The notes under the pieces: generated by a model
What the model was told of the DNA's origin: nothing
Database searches by the model: none
The model's input: only the letters and a program-made list of their open reading frames with translations
Part shown: in pieces, positions 42,455 through 52,688 of the stretch
Layout of the letters: every line of letters begins with the position of its first letter
Position numbering within the stretch: position 1 is the stretch's first letter
Program-made: the position numbers and the translations under genes
NCBI GenBank assembly: GCA_049487715.1
Contig: CP150559.1
Location: 1-64,000, forward strand
Reading direction: 5' to 3'
DNA length: 64,000 nt
Source of the DNA: Pycnococcus provasolii
Lineage: Eukaryota > Chlorophyta > Pseudoscourfieldiophyceae > Pseudoscourfieldiales

Positions 42455-43300
42455 ATGGCGGTGCCTCTGGCAACAATGCGCCTGTCCGCCTTCTCTGCTC
42501 GGTTCATGTCGCTCTCTCCCCTGGCTATTATGCCTATGCCTATGGGGCAGACTTGGCAGACTTCTCGCACGCTCGTTTCCAGTGCACCTCGGCTACGCAA
42601 CTCCGTCGAAAACGAGATCTACGACCGAACGCGACAGCAAATGGTGCTCGGACCCACGTACCCGCGCGTCGAACCTGACGCCTTCGTCGCGCCCAACGCG
42701 CAGTGCATAGGGAACGTCGACGTGCACACAAAGGCGACCGTGTGGCACGGCGCTGTTCTGCGTGGGGACGAAAGCTCCGTCGTCGTCGGGCCGTTCGCCC
42801 ACATCGGAGAAAAAACCGTACTTTGCACAGCTTCCGCCACACCAACCGGATTGAGCGCGCGCTGCCTCGTTGGGATGTACACGCAGGTGGGACCTCAGTG
42901 TGTCATCAAGGCGGCGACGCTCGAAAACGAGTGCGTCATCGGACAACGCTCAATCGTTGGCGAGGGCGCCGTCGTCGAAACGCACGCTATTGTTGGGCCG
43001 GGCTCCGTCGTGCCACCTGGAACCATCGTGCCGTCGGGACAACTGTGGCAGGGAAACCCCATCGAGTACGTTCGAGACGTCACGAAGGACGAAAAGGAGG
43101 ACATCAGGATATTCTCGAGGAATTTGGCGTACGAGTCTTCGCGCGCTCACTCAGACGAGCTGCTGCCGTTTGGAACGCAGTGGCGCGAGGCGGAGAAACT
43201 GCGCGAGAAGCTTGGGCTCAAACAACCAACCTTTGAGATTTTCGAAACGCCAGAATTCGAGCTGCCTCCTCCCGTCAAGGCGCCGCCGGCGTCTTTGTGA
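42455..43300 (+). CDS. Gamma-carbonic-anhydrase-like protein (mitochondrial, CAL type)
   Basis: A 281-residue protein. Residues 1-45 are a basic Ser/Met-rich presequence. The left-handed beta-helix hexapeptide repeats run from 'APNAQCIGNVDVHTKATVWH' through 'SVVPPGTIVPSGQLWQGNP', with the family's 'GDESSVVVGPFAHIGE' and 'PSGxLWxGNP' landmarks, and a C-terminal alpha helix follows. In active gamma-CAs three histidines bind zinc. Here two expected positions read 'KTVLCTAS' and 'VGMYTQVGPQCV', without the histidines. It therefore looks like the CAL subunits of plant-type mitochondrial complex I, which are structural. ATG 42455; the following gene is convergent. Confidence 0.85.
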   Translation: MAVPLATMRLSAFSARFMSLSPLAIMPMPMGQTWQTSRTLVSSAPRLRNSVENEIYDRTRQQMVLGPTYPRVEPDAFVAPNAQCIGNVDVHTKATVWHGAVLRGDESSVVVGPFAHIGEKTVLCTASATPTGLSARCLVGMYTQVGPQCVIKAATLENECVIGQRSIVGEGAVVETHAIVGPGSVVPPGTIVPSGQLWQGNPIEYVRDVTKDEKEDIRIFSRNLAYESSRAHSDELLPFGTQWREAEKLREKLGLKQPTFEIFETPEFELPPPVKAPPASL

Positions 43301-43490
43301 CTTGGAATGCACATTCAGTAATAGAAAGCGGTTTACCTTACTTCGCCCAACGGTCGTTTTATTTGCTTTCGCCGTCACTCTAGTCTATCGTAGAGTCGTC
43401 TCAAGGCGTGCTATTTTTGGAACAAAGTCTTGGAGTTACATGTCTTTTCTTTCAGAAAAAAAACAAATAAGCTTATCGTTTCGTTTCGTT

Positions 43491-44577
43491 TCACGACGAC
43501 GCTGGTGCTGCCGATACTTGACGCGCCTTGTCTTCAGAGACCCAGCGCGATACAATCACGCTGTCGATGACAATCTGAAGAAGGTGCCACAATACGCATG
43601 GCAATACACAAAGCGCGCACGTCGCAGCGGCTGACGGATTGGCGGATGAGATGGCACCAAGCACCGCCACGGACACGGGAAGCGTCTTCTGGCTCGTGAC
43701 AAGCACGACCGCACGGCGAATGCGCGCAGCCTCGACGGCGTCCGACGTTCCTCCGAGGCGGAGCACCTGCGACGCGATGGAGTTGAGCTGAAACATTCCC
43801 AAGTGCAGCGCCGCGGCGTACGCGGCAGTGAGGACCAGCGAAACGAACGAAACGGTGTAGAACAGGCTTGAATTGGTGGACACCGCCGTCCACGGAACGC
43901 TGATGAGGAAGCAGTGGCTTAGTAGCCCGAGAGGCTTGCGGAACTTCTCGATGAGTCGCTTGATGGCGCTGTCTTCACCGCCACTTTCGCGAATGGCAAC
44001 GCCGACACCAAGCGGCACGAGCACGGTGAGAGCGAGCGACTTTAAAATGGAAACGTACGGCAGCCCAGCCGCGGTCGCCTCCGCGCCGAATGCACCGCCA
44101 AGGTGTGTGGCAATCCAGAATGGCATGGTAGCAACGCCGAGTGTGTTCGTCGTGACGACGAGCGCGAGAGCAAGCGCCGAGTTCGCACCAGCGGCGTTGG
44201 CGAGAGCGACGCAGCTACTGAGCGTCGTTGGCACGCAGCAGAACACTGCGAGACCAGCGCGTAGGCCCGCGGAGTCGAGGCCAGGAAGCTGCATCGCCAG
44301 CGGCGCGAAGAGTGCGGGTGAGATGACAAGCGTCGAGAACACGGCATAAAGGAATGCTCCGCGTGCGCTTGCCGCGCGCTTGACGTCATCGAGGCGCAGT
44401 AGGAGTCCAGATACAAGGAAGATGCCGCACGTTGCCATTTTGGGCACTCCCAGTTTCGCCGCCGCCGCGCCGAGTGGCGGGTACACGAGTCCGGTGATGA
44501 GTCCAACAACAAGCCCGATGGGAAGAAACTGCGCGTTGACGAACGATCGCAGCCTCTCCGCGAGCGTGGTATTCGAC

Positions 44578-44611
<34 letters not shown>

Positions 44612-45101
44612 CGGCACATATGCTATCCTTAAACTTCCTTCGACAGCCTGCGCGCCCACCACCACCTCTTATGCGTCTGTCTTGCAAACTGTGGTTACTC
44701 TTCGTGCACGTCGTTCGTACTCTCCCCGCTCTCGTCGTGTGGTTTGCACCGAACGGAACCTGAGGTGTGATGACCGAGCACCTCTGAACACCTGAAGCGC
44801 TGATCAAAGATGACGAGGATGAGGATGAGGATGAGGATGAGGAAGAAAGCAGTGGCTGAGATGAAGAACCTGAGAGAACGCCATTACCACCCCGACGAGC
44901 CTGACAAGAACCACCACAAAGACGATCCTGACGAGCCTGACGATCCTGACAAGGACGACGCCCCCAAGATCGAGCAACACTAAGACGAGCGGGAGTAAGA
45001 CGAGCGGGAGTAACACTAAGACGAGCGGGAGTAACACGAGCGGGAGTAAGACGAGTAACACTAAGACGAGCGGAGTAAGAAGAGGACGCCATAGATTCCA
45101 A
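43491..45101 (-). CDS. BASS/SBF-family (SLC10A7-like) sodium/metabolite cotransporter
   Basis: About 536 residues. Residues 1-190 are Ser/Thr/Arg-rich with few acids and internal TPARLSV repeats, consistent with a plastid-type transit leader. The next ATG (45092) would shorten it by three. The transport domain starts near residue 195 and has about ten hydrophobic helices, including 'FLPIGLVVGLITGLVYPPLG' and 'FCCVPTTLSSCVALANAAGA', then 'ALALVVTTNTLGV', the SBF signature with conserved sodium-site residues. The late 'RRAVVLVTSQKTLPVSVAV' is typical of the SLC10A7/BASS4 branch. Family members carry organic anions with sodium. The substrate is not predictable. Confidence 0.85.
44985..45080. repeat. 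Minisatellite within the BASS leader
   Basis: Tandem AAGACGAGCGGGAGTAACACT-type units of about 12-27 bp, all in frame on the minus strand and coding for TPARLSV-type repeats in the targeting leader. Confidence 0.8.
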
Positions 45102-45301
45102 GATCTAAATAGGAGTGACCAGTGCGGTGTGGTGCGGTGTGGTGTGATGTCCCGCACGGAATACGGAATTCATAGACTATGGGGGGGGAGAGAATCCGAC
45201 TTTTGACGATCCGAAGATGAGAAGGAGATTGATCCCCACCCCCGGGGGATTTTTCCAATACTCCGAACAATCCTCCCCGTCCGTCCGGGTCATCACCATC
45301 C

Positions 45302-46285
45302 ATGGCGCAAGCCAGACGACTCCGTCCGAAGAAAACAACGCGCCGCCGTAATGCTCCTCATGCCTCCTCCGATGATAAGCATAGTGCCTTGTATCCGCGC
45401 ACACGGCTTACAAGGCACAAAAACGTATATTACTGGTACCTTGCCGCCTCCTTCTCACTCGTCGCAGCCGTGATCGGCGCAAGCACGATCGGCGTCTCGC
45501 CAGCTCTCCTGCACACCGCGGCTGACTGGGCTGATCGACACATCGCGCCGGACGCCGCGCTCGTCGTGCACATCCTGTACAACTGCCAGACGTTCGCGAC
45601 GCTCGCGCTGTTTGAGACCAACAAACGAAGGAACGTTGTAGGCCACGCCGCGTCGTGCCTGTTATGGCCCATCGTCGCGGCGTTTGCGGGATCGATCGTC
45701 GACGACGTCGCAAACATGCGTGGCACGCCTCTCGCACGTGTTGCCGCAAGACAGTGGGGCATTGTGCTAGCGACGTGGGCCGCTCACCACGCCGTCGTCG
45801 CGCCGGCGTTGCGCCGCGCGTCGAAGCGCACGGCGACGGCGTGGCGCGCGTTCGTGCTGTACGGTGAGGCGCACGCCAAGTCGACGTCTTGCCTGAAAGC
45901 ATTTCGGGCGTGGGCAACCACGTCTGCCGTCGCACTCTACGTATCCGGTGCACCGATCCCGCGTTTGATGCTCGCCTCGCCGCCTTCTTCGGTGAGGTTG
46001 CTTCCTGTTCCCGCCGCCGCGCTGATTTGGTGTGGATTGCGTGGCTCCGCATCGACGTGGGTCAAGGCTGTGCACGACGCACTGCGAGCGCGAAGCCTGA
46101 ACTCGCTGACCCGAGGCGGCTACGAGAGCGCACGCTACGCCGCACTCGCGCTGGCTTTTGCCGCGTGCACAGCGCCATTCCTCGCGTCATCGCCATCCTC
46201 GAGCAGCAAGGGCTACGCCGCGGATGCCGCGAGTGTGCTCTGGCTGCGCACGTACCTGAGCATTCTGTATGTGGGTAAGAGATAA
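45302..46285 (+). CDS. Multi-pass membrane protein, family unknown
   Basis: A 327-residue protein. The N-terminus is strongly basic ('ARRLRPKKTTRRRNAPH'), then at least five or six hydrophobic segments lie between residues 45 and 320 ('YYWYLAASFSLVAAVIGAST' is the first). Charged loops contain 'FETNKRRNVVGHAA' and 'RRASKRTATAWRAF'. No catalytic signature is seen. The distribution and basic loops recall organelle or ER membrane proteins of unknown function. It diverges from the BASS gene across a 200-bp promoter. Confidence 0.6.
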   Translation: MAQARRLRPKKTTRRRNAPHASSDDKHSALYPRTRLTRHKNVYYWYLAASFSLVAAVIGASTIGVSPALLHTAADWADRHIAPDAALVVHILYNCQTFATLALFETNKRRNVVGHAASCLLWPIVAAFAGSIVDDVANMRGTPLARVAARQWGIVLATWAAHHAVVAPALRRASKRTATAWRAFVLYGEAHAKSTSCLKAFRAWATTSAVALYVSGAPIPRLMLASPPSSVRLLPVPAAALIWCGLRGSASTWVKAVHDALRARSLNSLTRGGYESARYAALALAFAACTAPFLASSPSSSSKGYAADAASVLWLRTYLSILYVGKR

Positions 46286-46337
46286 GCGGTGTATCTTGTA
46301 AACTAGTGTAATGTGTACCTTAATTATATTGTTTTAC

Positions 46338-47012
46338 TTAAGACTCGATTAGTTGGTTGTGTACTTTTACTGCCGGGTGAAGGATTAACTTGTGATTCAA
46401 GAGAGGGTTGTCAACAATTCCTTCTGAATCCGCTTTGTGAAGATCGGCGTTCATCATAATTGAAATCGAATCACTTCTCCTGGGTTTCTCCTCTTCCTTC
46501 TCCTCTTCCTCCTTCTTTTCCAGATTCGCCTCCAACGGCGTCATCTCAATCTCGCTTACCTGCGGGCCCTTCCGTTCTGCCAAGTCTCTCTCACAAGCCT
46601 CCTCCGGACTTGGTGCTCGCATTTCCTCATGTACATCCTCATTCTCATCATCATTGATGAATGTCGGATTGAATGTGCTCGATGTGCTGCCGCTTCTCGG
46701 CGTAGATTCGACGCTGCGGTATCCGATGGGGTTGGCCTCCACGTCAATGACGACTGTGCCATCGGCGCCTTGCGCTTTCATGAGCGAGTTCTGAAATTGG
46801 CGAGAATTGAGGTTGTTGATGACGCGCCGGATAGCATCCTCGTCGTCATCCGGGGAGGTGGCCGGTGGCGTGGGCAAGAGGTGTGGGCAAGAGGTGTGGT
46901 GGGCAAGGCCAAGGAGGTGGGCCAGGGGCCGAACAAGATCACCACCAAGGTTCCCCAAAAGATTTATGAAGTATGTTTGAGAACATCTTGAACAACTTGA
47001 TGGTATGGACAT
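46338..47012 (-). CDS. Acidic/charged hypothetical protein
   Basis: A 224-residue protein from the ATG at 47012, or the 3' exon of a longer gene. After a short hydrophobic-ish start the body is charged: 'DDDEDAIRRVINNLNSRQF', a Ser-rich linker, and Glu/Lys runs ('EKKEEEEKEEE'). It resembles a cytoplasmic tail or a scaffold and has no recognisable domain. Start and any upstream exons are uncertain. Confidence 0.4.
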   Translation of the reverse strand: MSIPSSCSRCSQTYFINLLGNLGGDLVRPLAHLLGLAHHTSCPHLLPTPPATSPDDDEDAIRRVINNLNSRQFQNSLMKAQGADGTVVIDVEANPIGYRSVESTPRSGSTSSTFNPTFINDDENEDVHEEMRAPSPEEACERDLAERKGPQVSEIEMTPLEANLEKKEEEEKEEEKPRRSDSISIMMNADLHKADSEGIVDNPLLNHKLILHPAVKVHNQLIES

Positions 47013-47109
47013 ATGAGTGTATTTACTCTTTTATTTCGTTGCTGTAGGTACCGTAGTACTACAGAATCCGCGGGGCCGGGTTTCCGAATTTAGGGGTTTT
47101 ATCGCGCAA

Positions 47110-47130
47110 GGGGGGGGGGGGGGGGGGGGG
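47110..47130. repeat. Poly-G tract
   Basis: 21 consecutive G on the plus strand just beyond the 3' end of the GAF-domain gene (minus strand). It could form a quadruplex. Length is likely to vary between reads. Confidence 0.95.
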
Positions 47131-47167
47131 CGTACCCACATGCCGTCCCGCCTTGAGCGACGCGCGG

Positions 47168-49386
47168 CTATGCGGGCACCGCACGCGAAGGAGGCGCCGG
47201 CGCGTACTCCGCCTCGATGGCGTGCATGAGCGCCTCGTCCGCGACCGACGACGAGGAGGCGACCGCGCGCGCAGGCGAAGGCGCGGCGGCCGGCGCGATC
47301 CCGTCCAGCTCGAGCTCGACGTCCACGGTGTCGCGGGGGGTCATCCCGGACGGTGCGCCGGGGCCCTTTGCGATGCCAGTAGGAATGCCGGTCGCAACCT
47401 CCCCAATGGTTCCCAACGGCATCCGCTGAGCATGGTATCCGGGCATGCCATACGGCGCCATCGCAGGAGGAGCTGCCTGGAAGGGCGCCATCGCAGGAGC
47501 TGCCTGGAAGGACGCCATGGGATTCGGAACGGTACCCATGAATGCCATGTTCGGGTTGAACATCGGGTGGTTCGGGTCCATGCCCGCCATCCGCATCTGC
47601 TGCATCATCATCATTTGCTGCTGCTGCATGTGCGCAAGCATGGCCTTCTGGGCCTCCTTCTGCCGATTCGTCGTCACCTGCGCCGTCAACGCCGCCTCCA
47701 CCTTTTTCCCGTACTCGCGCATCTTCTCGAGCTGCTCCTCGCCAAAGCCCGGCGGCTTCTCCGGCGAGTACACGCAGAACGAGCCGACCGTCTCGCCCTC
47801 CACCTTGACAGGAACCCCCGCGTAGAACACCTTCTCGCTGCCGATCGTCTTTGCCAGGATCTTCATTGCAATCGTGTCCTTCTCCGGGTCGCCGGTAGAG
47901 GGCCACCCGGCGCTGTCAAGTTTCCGATCGCCATGAGCGTCTCTTGCAGCACGGGGTCCACCTTGCTCGCTGCCATGAGATCCTCGATCTTCGCCATGTA
48001 CTCAACCTGGCCCTCGTACTTCACTTCGTCCTGCTTCGCAACGACGTGTTGGCAGGAGGAGGCCTTGCGCGACACCTTCATGCCGTTGATCTTGATGGCG
48101 CGGTCCGGCGGCGGCGCTCGCGCTGGATCCGACACGTGCTCTGGGATCACCGGGATTTCCTCGTCGTTGGGCGGCGCGACGAGGTATCCCGCAGCCGTGT
48201 ACTGGTGCCTGCCGCCGATGACGTTGAACAGCGTGCTTGCACCAAACTGGCGAGTCGCCTCGCGGACGATGGTGTCGATGGCCGGATGCGCGGCGTCGTT
48301 CTCAGTCATGAACATGAAGTTGCCGTCGTTGATCACGTGCATGCGCTCCGGCTCGCGGGCGGGCATGGGGAAGAGCGTCATGGCGTTCTTCACCTCGCTC
48401 AGCATGGACTTGAGCTCGTTGACCTGCTGGCTGAGCACCTCCTGCTTGAGGCGAGCGATTTCCGCCTCCTGGCGCGCGGCGAGGAACGAGTCCGTCATTT
48501 GGTCGAGCTTCTGCGTCTGCATGTCGACCGAGTCCGACATCTTCTTGCTCTCCTTGCGCATGAGCTTGACGTTGTTGTGCGTGTCGTCGACCGAGTTCTG
48601 CACCTTCGACACGCTCGCGAGCACGAGCTTGTCGGCCGCCTCGAGCTTGCCGGCGATGGCCTCCATCGCGTTCGGGTTCCCGACCACGGCCTCCGGCCCG
48701 CCGTACTGCTCAATGTCTTTGCAGAGCTCCTCGCTCTGCCTGAACTTGGCGTTGGCGATTGCCGCTGTGTCGACGCTCGCGGAGAGCGTGAGGCGGTTCA
48801 AGGCGCCCTCGATCTTCTTCTTGAGCTCCTCGAACCGGTTCTTGTCCGCCTTGGCGAGGAATGTGGACATGAGCATGCCGCGGTCCTGCATGGCGGCCAT
48901 CATCTGGAGCGCCTCCTCGAGGGACTCCCTGACATCGTCGACGACGTCCGCCTGGTTCTCGAGCGACTGCGCGCGCACCAGCACCATCTCGAGCGTGCTG
49001 ACGATGCGCGCGAACTCCGCGCAGTCCTCCCTGAGCGACACGGCGGTCGCCGCGGACGACGCGACCGCGCCCACGAGGAAGGCGAGCGGCGCGACGAACG
49101 GGATCGTCTTTGCGAGTTCCATGAGCGCCTCGCCCGCCTCCTTCACGACGCCCGGCGCCCCAATCGCCGCCGCGACGCCCGCCGCCGCCCCGACCGCCGC
49201 CCCGGCCGCCCCGGCTGCCTGCAAGGTCTCGTCGCGCATTGACGCGCCCGTGCCGTACGCCTCCGCCGCCCTTGCCCGCCCCCGCTTCGCCGCGTCCTGC
49301 TCCTCCTCCTCCTCAGGGGGGGCAGGGGCGGGCAGGGGCGGCGTGCCTGCTAACTGCGCCGACTGCGCCGACTGCGCGCATCCCAT
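47168..49386 (-). CDS. Myristoylated four-helix-bundle / coiled-coil / GAF protein, one frame change
   Basis: From the ATG at 49386 the product begins 'MGCAQSAQ', a myristoylation plus palmitoylation motif. Residues about 60-210 are helical with 'LAKTIPFVAPLAFLVGAVAS' and 'EDCAEFARIVSTLEMVL', the pattern of the HeLo/MCAfunc/MLKL N-terminal four-helix fold. Residues about 240-345 are coiled coil. A GAF domain begins near residue 365 ('IVREATRQFGASTLFNV') and is interrupted near 47910 by a one-base (-1) shift, after which 'SEKVFYAGVPVKVEGETVGS' and 'FCVYSPEKPPGFGEEQLEKM' complete it. A Gln/Met run and a Pro/Ala tail follow. The shift falls mid-domain, so the two frames are one gene. The likely role is membrane-associated sensing; inferred. 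Confidence 0.7.
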
Positions 49387-50339
49387 GACGTGTCGCGTCC
49401 GAGTGCACAAGGAACAGGCGGAGCGAGGAGGAGGGTGCCCAAAGAAACAATCAGTCGGTCGGGATCCCGCGGCCCGCCCGCCTTATTAGGTGCTTGTTAG
49501 GCGCTTCCTTCTCTTTTTTATATAGTACTAATAAGTGGGCAAAGGTTCCTCGAGGCGATCAAGTGATCAACAACGATCAACAACAACATTGTTGATCGAC
49601 AAGTTCTATGCATGACGATCAACAATTGATCAACTTTATTAAAATTCATCGATCGATCAACTCGACAACATTTGACCTCCTTCCTATTTCCTACCTGGCT
49701 GTGGTGGAGGGGGTCAATTGACCACGTCACGTCATCGGGATCCCCCTGTTATTATCAATCCATCCCTCCCTGGTGGCCTGGTCACGTCATGTTCATCATG
49801 CGTCTGGCTTGAGCCATGCCATGATGCCCTAGGTGGAAAAATCATCGGGGTATTTCCAACATTCCACAAAACAATGAAAACATTGGGACGGACTTACAGG
49901 GATCCATTGGGAGTTTGGGACCCGTGATACGATGCGGTCTCTAGCTATGTAGGATTCGTTGCGTCAAGGGCAGTAAGGAGCATAAGTACCGTCCAATGCA
50001 TCGGTAAGTACAGCATCGCGTTGGTCAAGCATACCGTCCCAATGTTTTTGTTGAATGTAAGTTACCCTAGGTATAATATGTACAACGGAGGGAGAATTGG
50101 ATCGAGGGCACATTATTTCCCAGATATCATATGTTAGGGTTTCAGGTCTAAGAAGCTAGGGTTATTCGGATTTCGTTTCTAGGTGGTACTTATTACCCCT
50201 CCCTTATTGACGGATTTCTCCCTTTTACCACTATTGAGGTTTCGCCGCGTCAGCGCCATCCCTCCCCATCACTCGCCATCACCACCATACCATCCGGGGA
50301 ACTTGAAAGCAGTGTCCTTGTGTCTTCTTCTGAAGCATC
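49387..50339. other. Long intergenic region
   Basis: No gene seen. Clustered GATCAAC motifs in both orientations lie at 49557-49662. Telomere-like TTAGGGTTT and CTAGGGTTA boxes lie at 50131-50165, 170-210 bp before the Yippee ATG. Confidence 0.5.
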
Positions 50340-50720
50340 ATGGGCCGGCTGTTCCACGAGTTCCTCGAGGGACCAGGCAAGGTGTACGCGTGCCGCTTCT
50401 GCAGGTGCCACCTCGCCGCGGCGGAAGAACTCGTCAGCAAGTCGTTCCACTGCAGACACGGAAAGGCGTACCTCTTCAACACAGTCGCGAACGTTAGCGT
50501 CGGAGTCAGAGAAGACAGGCTCATGACGACGGGAATGCACACAGTCGCGGACATATTCTGCAACTGCTGCATGCAAATTGTTGGATGGAAGTACGAAGAG
50601 GCGTTCGAAAAAAGCCAAAAGTACAAGGAGGGCAAGTTCATACTCGAACGTGCCAAAATGGTGGACGAGTATGAGTCGAACCACTCAACAGACGACGACG
50701 ACGACGCCATCACGCCGTAA
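50340..50720 (+). CDS. Yippee-like zinc-binding protein
   Basis: A 126-residue protein, close to the family's usual 110-125. '[20 protein letters not shown]' holds the first CxxC zinc pair. '[20 protein letters not shown]' matches the conserved SKxFxGxxGxAYLFxxVxNV core. '[20 protein letters not shown]' then '[20 protein letters not shown]' gives the second CxxC and the [19 protein letters not shown] ending. The family shares the beta-tent (MIS18/cereblon-like) fold and occurs in nucleus and at centrosomes, with roles in assembly or protein turnover. The Asp run at the C-terminus is extra. Confidence 0.95.
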   Translation: MGRLFHEFLEGPGKVYACRFCRCHLAAAEELVSKSFHCRHGKAYLFNTVANVSVGVREDRLMTTGMHTVADIFCNCCMQIVGWKYEEAFEKSQKYKEGKFILERAKMVDEYESNHSTDDDDDAITP

Positions 50721-50914
50721 CGGCGACATAAAATCATAATTGAAATCAGGACTGTAATAATATTAGTGTTTGCAATTACATAGACTAAATGAGAAAAAAA
50801 TTGAGACAGCCCAGGAGCTAGGGTAGACTTGTTTCAGGCTGTGCATTACGTGTGAAGCTTTTCGTCAACCGTTCTTGTTCGAAAAGTTGCGTCACCGTCG
50901 CTTCTATCAGTTTC

Positions 50915-52349
50915 TTAAGCGTGCGTGAGGTATCCAGCAAAGGAGCTGGCGTCGAAAGATGACTGCGACGCGCTCGTCACCTTACGGCGTTTGCGGCGCG
51001 TGTATGCGCCTCCGACGTCGCTCGCCTGCGACTCGTCCGCCATCGCCGGGGCGATGTTCAGCCAAGTGTGCGTCGCACCATCGAGCTCCATGGAAGTTCG
51101 ACGCTTGCCCTCGCACGATTCTTGCCGAGGTGCAGCGTGCGCCACATGGTGCTGTCCACGGAATTGGTCCTCGGTGTCGCCCTCGCTCGCCTCACTCTCC
51201 GTGCGTGTTAGGCCGCGCATTGCCGCGTGCGCAGTGCTGGCCATGTTGATGCGCTGGCCTGTCGTCGCCTTCGGGGATGAGGTGTCGTTACGTGCTCCAC
51301 CAGGCAATGCAGCTAGTGGGAACGCATGGGCAGTGGTAAGTTGCTGCTGCTGCTGCTGCTGCTGCCGACGTTGCTCGATGATGACATCTGCGAGGATGGA
51401 ACGCAGTTTGCATCCGACGTGCATATCACCCGTGCTCATTTTTCCCACACGCGCGTCGAGCGGTTCCACAGGAAAGAGCGGCAGGTCACGCACGTGCACG
51501 TGGCGGAAGAAGGGAGGCTCGTAGTCGTCCGGTGTTTCGTTCGAGTACCCCAGCTGAAGGTTGAAGTCGACGGTAATGCCATCCTCCTTGGTGGGCAGCG
51601 GTTCGAGCGTCGCGACGAGCTGGCACAGCACGCGAATCAGGTGCGAAGCCTGCTTCTTCACCATCTCCTTGGTGGGGGCTACGTTCGTGACTGCGTTTCG
51701 ACCTTGGTTATGCTGCTGCTTGTCTTTGGCACCACCACCACCACCACCACCACCACGCCCGCCCCCGTCGAGGACGATAGAGGCTTGCTGCATGAGCACG
51801 GAGAATACGTACTCTTCCAGCAATTCTCCCGACGATGCGTCGAGAATTTGAAAGGCGATGCGACGTAAGTATTTGCGCTGCAGCGCATCCCAGATGCCTA
51901 CGTATGTTTGTTGTTTGAAAAGTTGTGGTTTGGCGTTAGATGTGTGCATTCTTTTTTGTTTTTTTCCTTCTTGTCTTCAGAGACTAGGCATGACGTAGAC
52001 ATAAGACGTGGACATGTGTTTTCGTGTCATAACTGGTGAAAGTGCTGTACATACCGTGTTCGACCCACTCGTCGAGTCTTTTTCCCTTTGGCGACTGCGG
52101 AATGAGGCGAGGCACAATGGACGCGCGTGCTTGTGTCTGTTTGGCATCAGAAGTGTTGTTGTTGTTGTTGTTCCTATGGGCAGTAGTATGGTTGCTCCCA
52201 AAGTCGTCGAATTCCGACGGCGGCAGGAGTCCTCGCGTGTGCGCGACGGTGGAGATGGCGGCACGCACCAGCGAACGGATGGCGACGGCGGCGTCCACCG
52301 ACTGCGCCTGTGCCGAGGCAGTTTTCACTTGCTGCGCCGTGCACGCCAT
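50915..52349 (-). CDS. HORMA-domain meiotic chromosome-axis protein (Hop1/HORMAD-like), two exons
   Basis: Exon 1 is 52349-52055, exon 2 is 51897-50915. The 157-nt intron starts GTATGT, has a TCTAACG branch site and ends TAG. Together they give 1,278 nt, exactly 426 codons. Exon 1 encodes 'IRSLVRAAISTVAHTRGLLP' and 'LDEWVEHG'. Exon 2 begins 'IWDALQRKYLRRIAF', restoring the HORMA pattern WLExGxFDALxxKYLR across the junction. Further HORMA landmarks are 'EPLPTKEDGITVDFNLQLGY' and 'PDDYEPPFF'. The C-terminal 150 residues are disordered with a basic KRRKK stretch. HORMADs assemble on meiotic axes and control recombination, so a sexual cycle is implied. Rev7 and Mad2 are excluded by length and the PPDYxPP motif. 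Confidence 0.9.
51898..52054 (-). other. Consensus intron of the HORMA gene
   Basis: 157 nt, donor GTATGT, branch motif TCTAACG, acceptor CGTAG. It serves as the reference for splice signals in this genome: the giant PLAT gene's 62-nt intron has the same TCTAACG. Confidence 0.9.
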
Positions 52350-52688
52350 GATCCGGATGCTTCGATATAGGGCTCCAGCTGTTGGTTTGTGGTTTGGAGA
52401 GTGAAAAAAAAAAAAAAAAAGGAAAAAGCTCAAAAACGACGAAGCAGGCCACATGAAACCAGCTTTGGCCAAACCCCTAATATAATTGAAAAAAAAAAAA
52501 TGCAAAGAACAATGTTTCGGGGTTTGGGATTCTCTCTGAGCACTGTGTCTGAACACTTTTTATTTTCGCGTTTTGCCTTTTCCTTCTTCCTCTCTCTGTC
52601 CGGAAACCTTTTGCTTTTGCTTCTTAAAATCTTCTCCATCGGCACTTTCCCTTTCCCTTCTTGCCCGTTGCGGTGTGTCTCGAGAACG

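Noticed and set aside
44985-45080. Minisatellite as an intergenic repeat
   Set aside because: It stays open and in frame in the BASS leader, so it is treated as coding.
47944-49242. 432-codon plus-strand open frame opposite the GAF gene
   Set aside because: The product is His/Arg/Leu low-complexity, typical of antisense of a GC-rich coding sequence; the minus strand encodes a coherent multi-domain protein.
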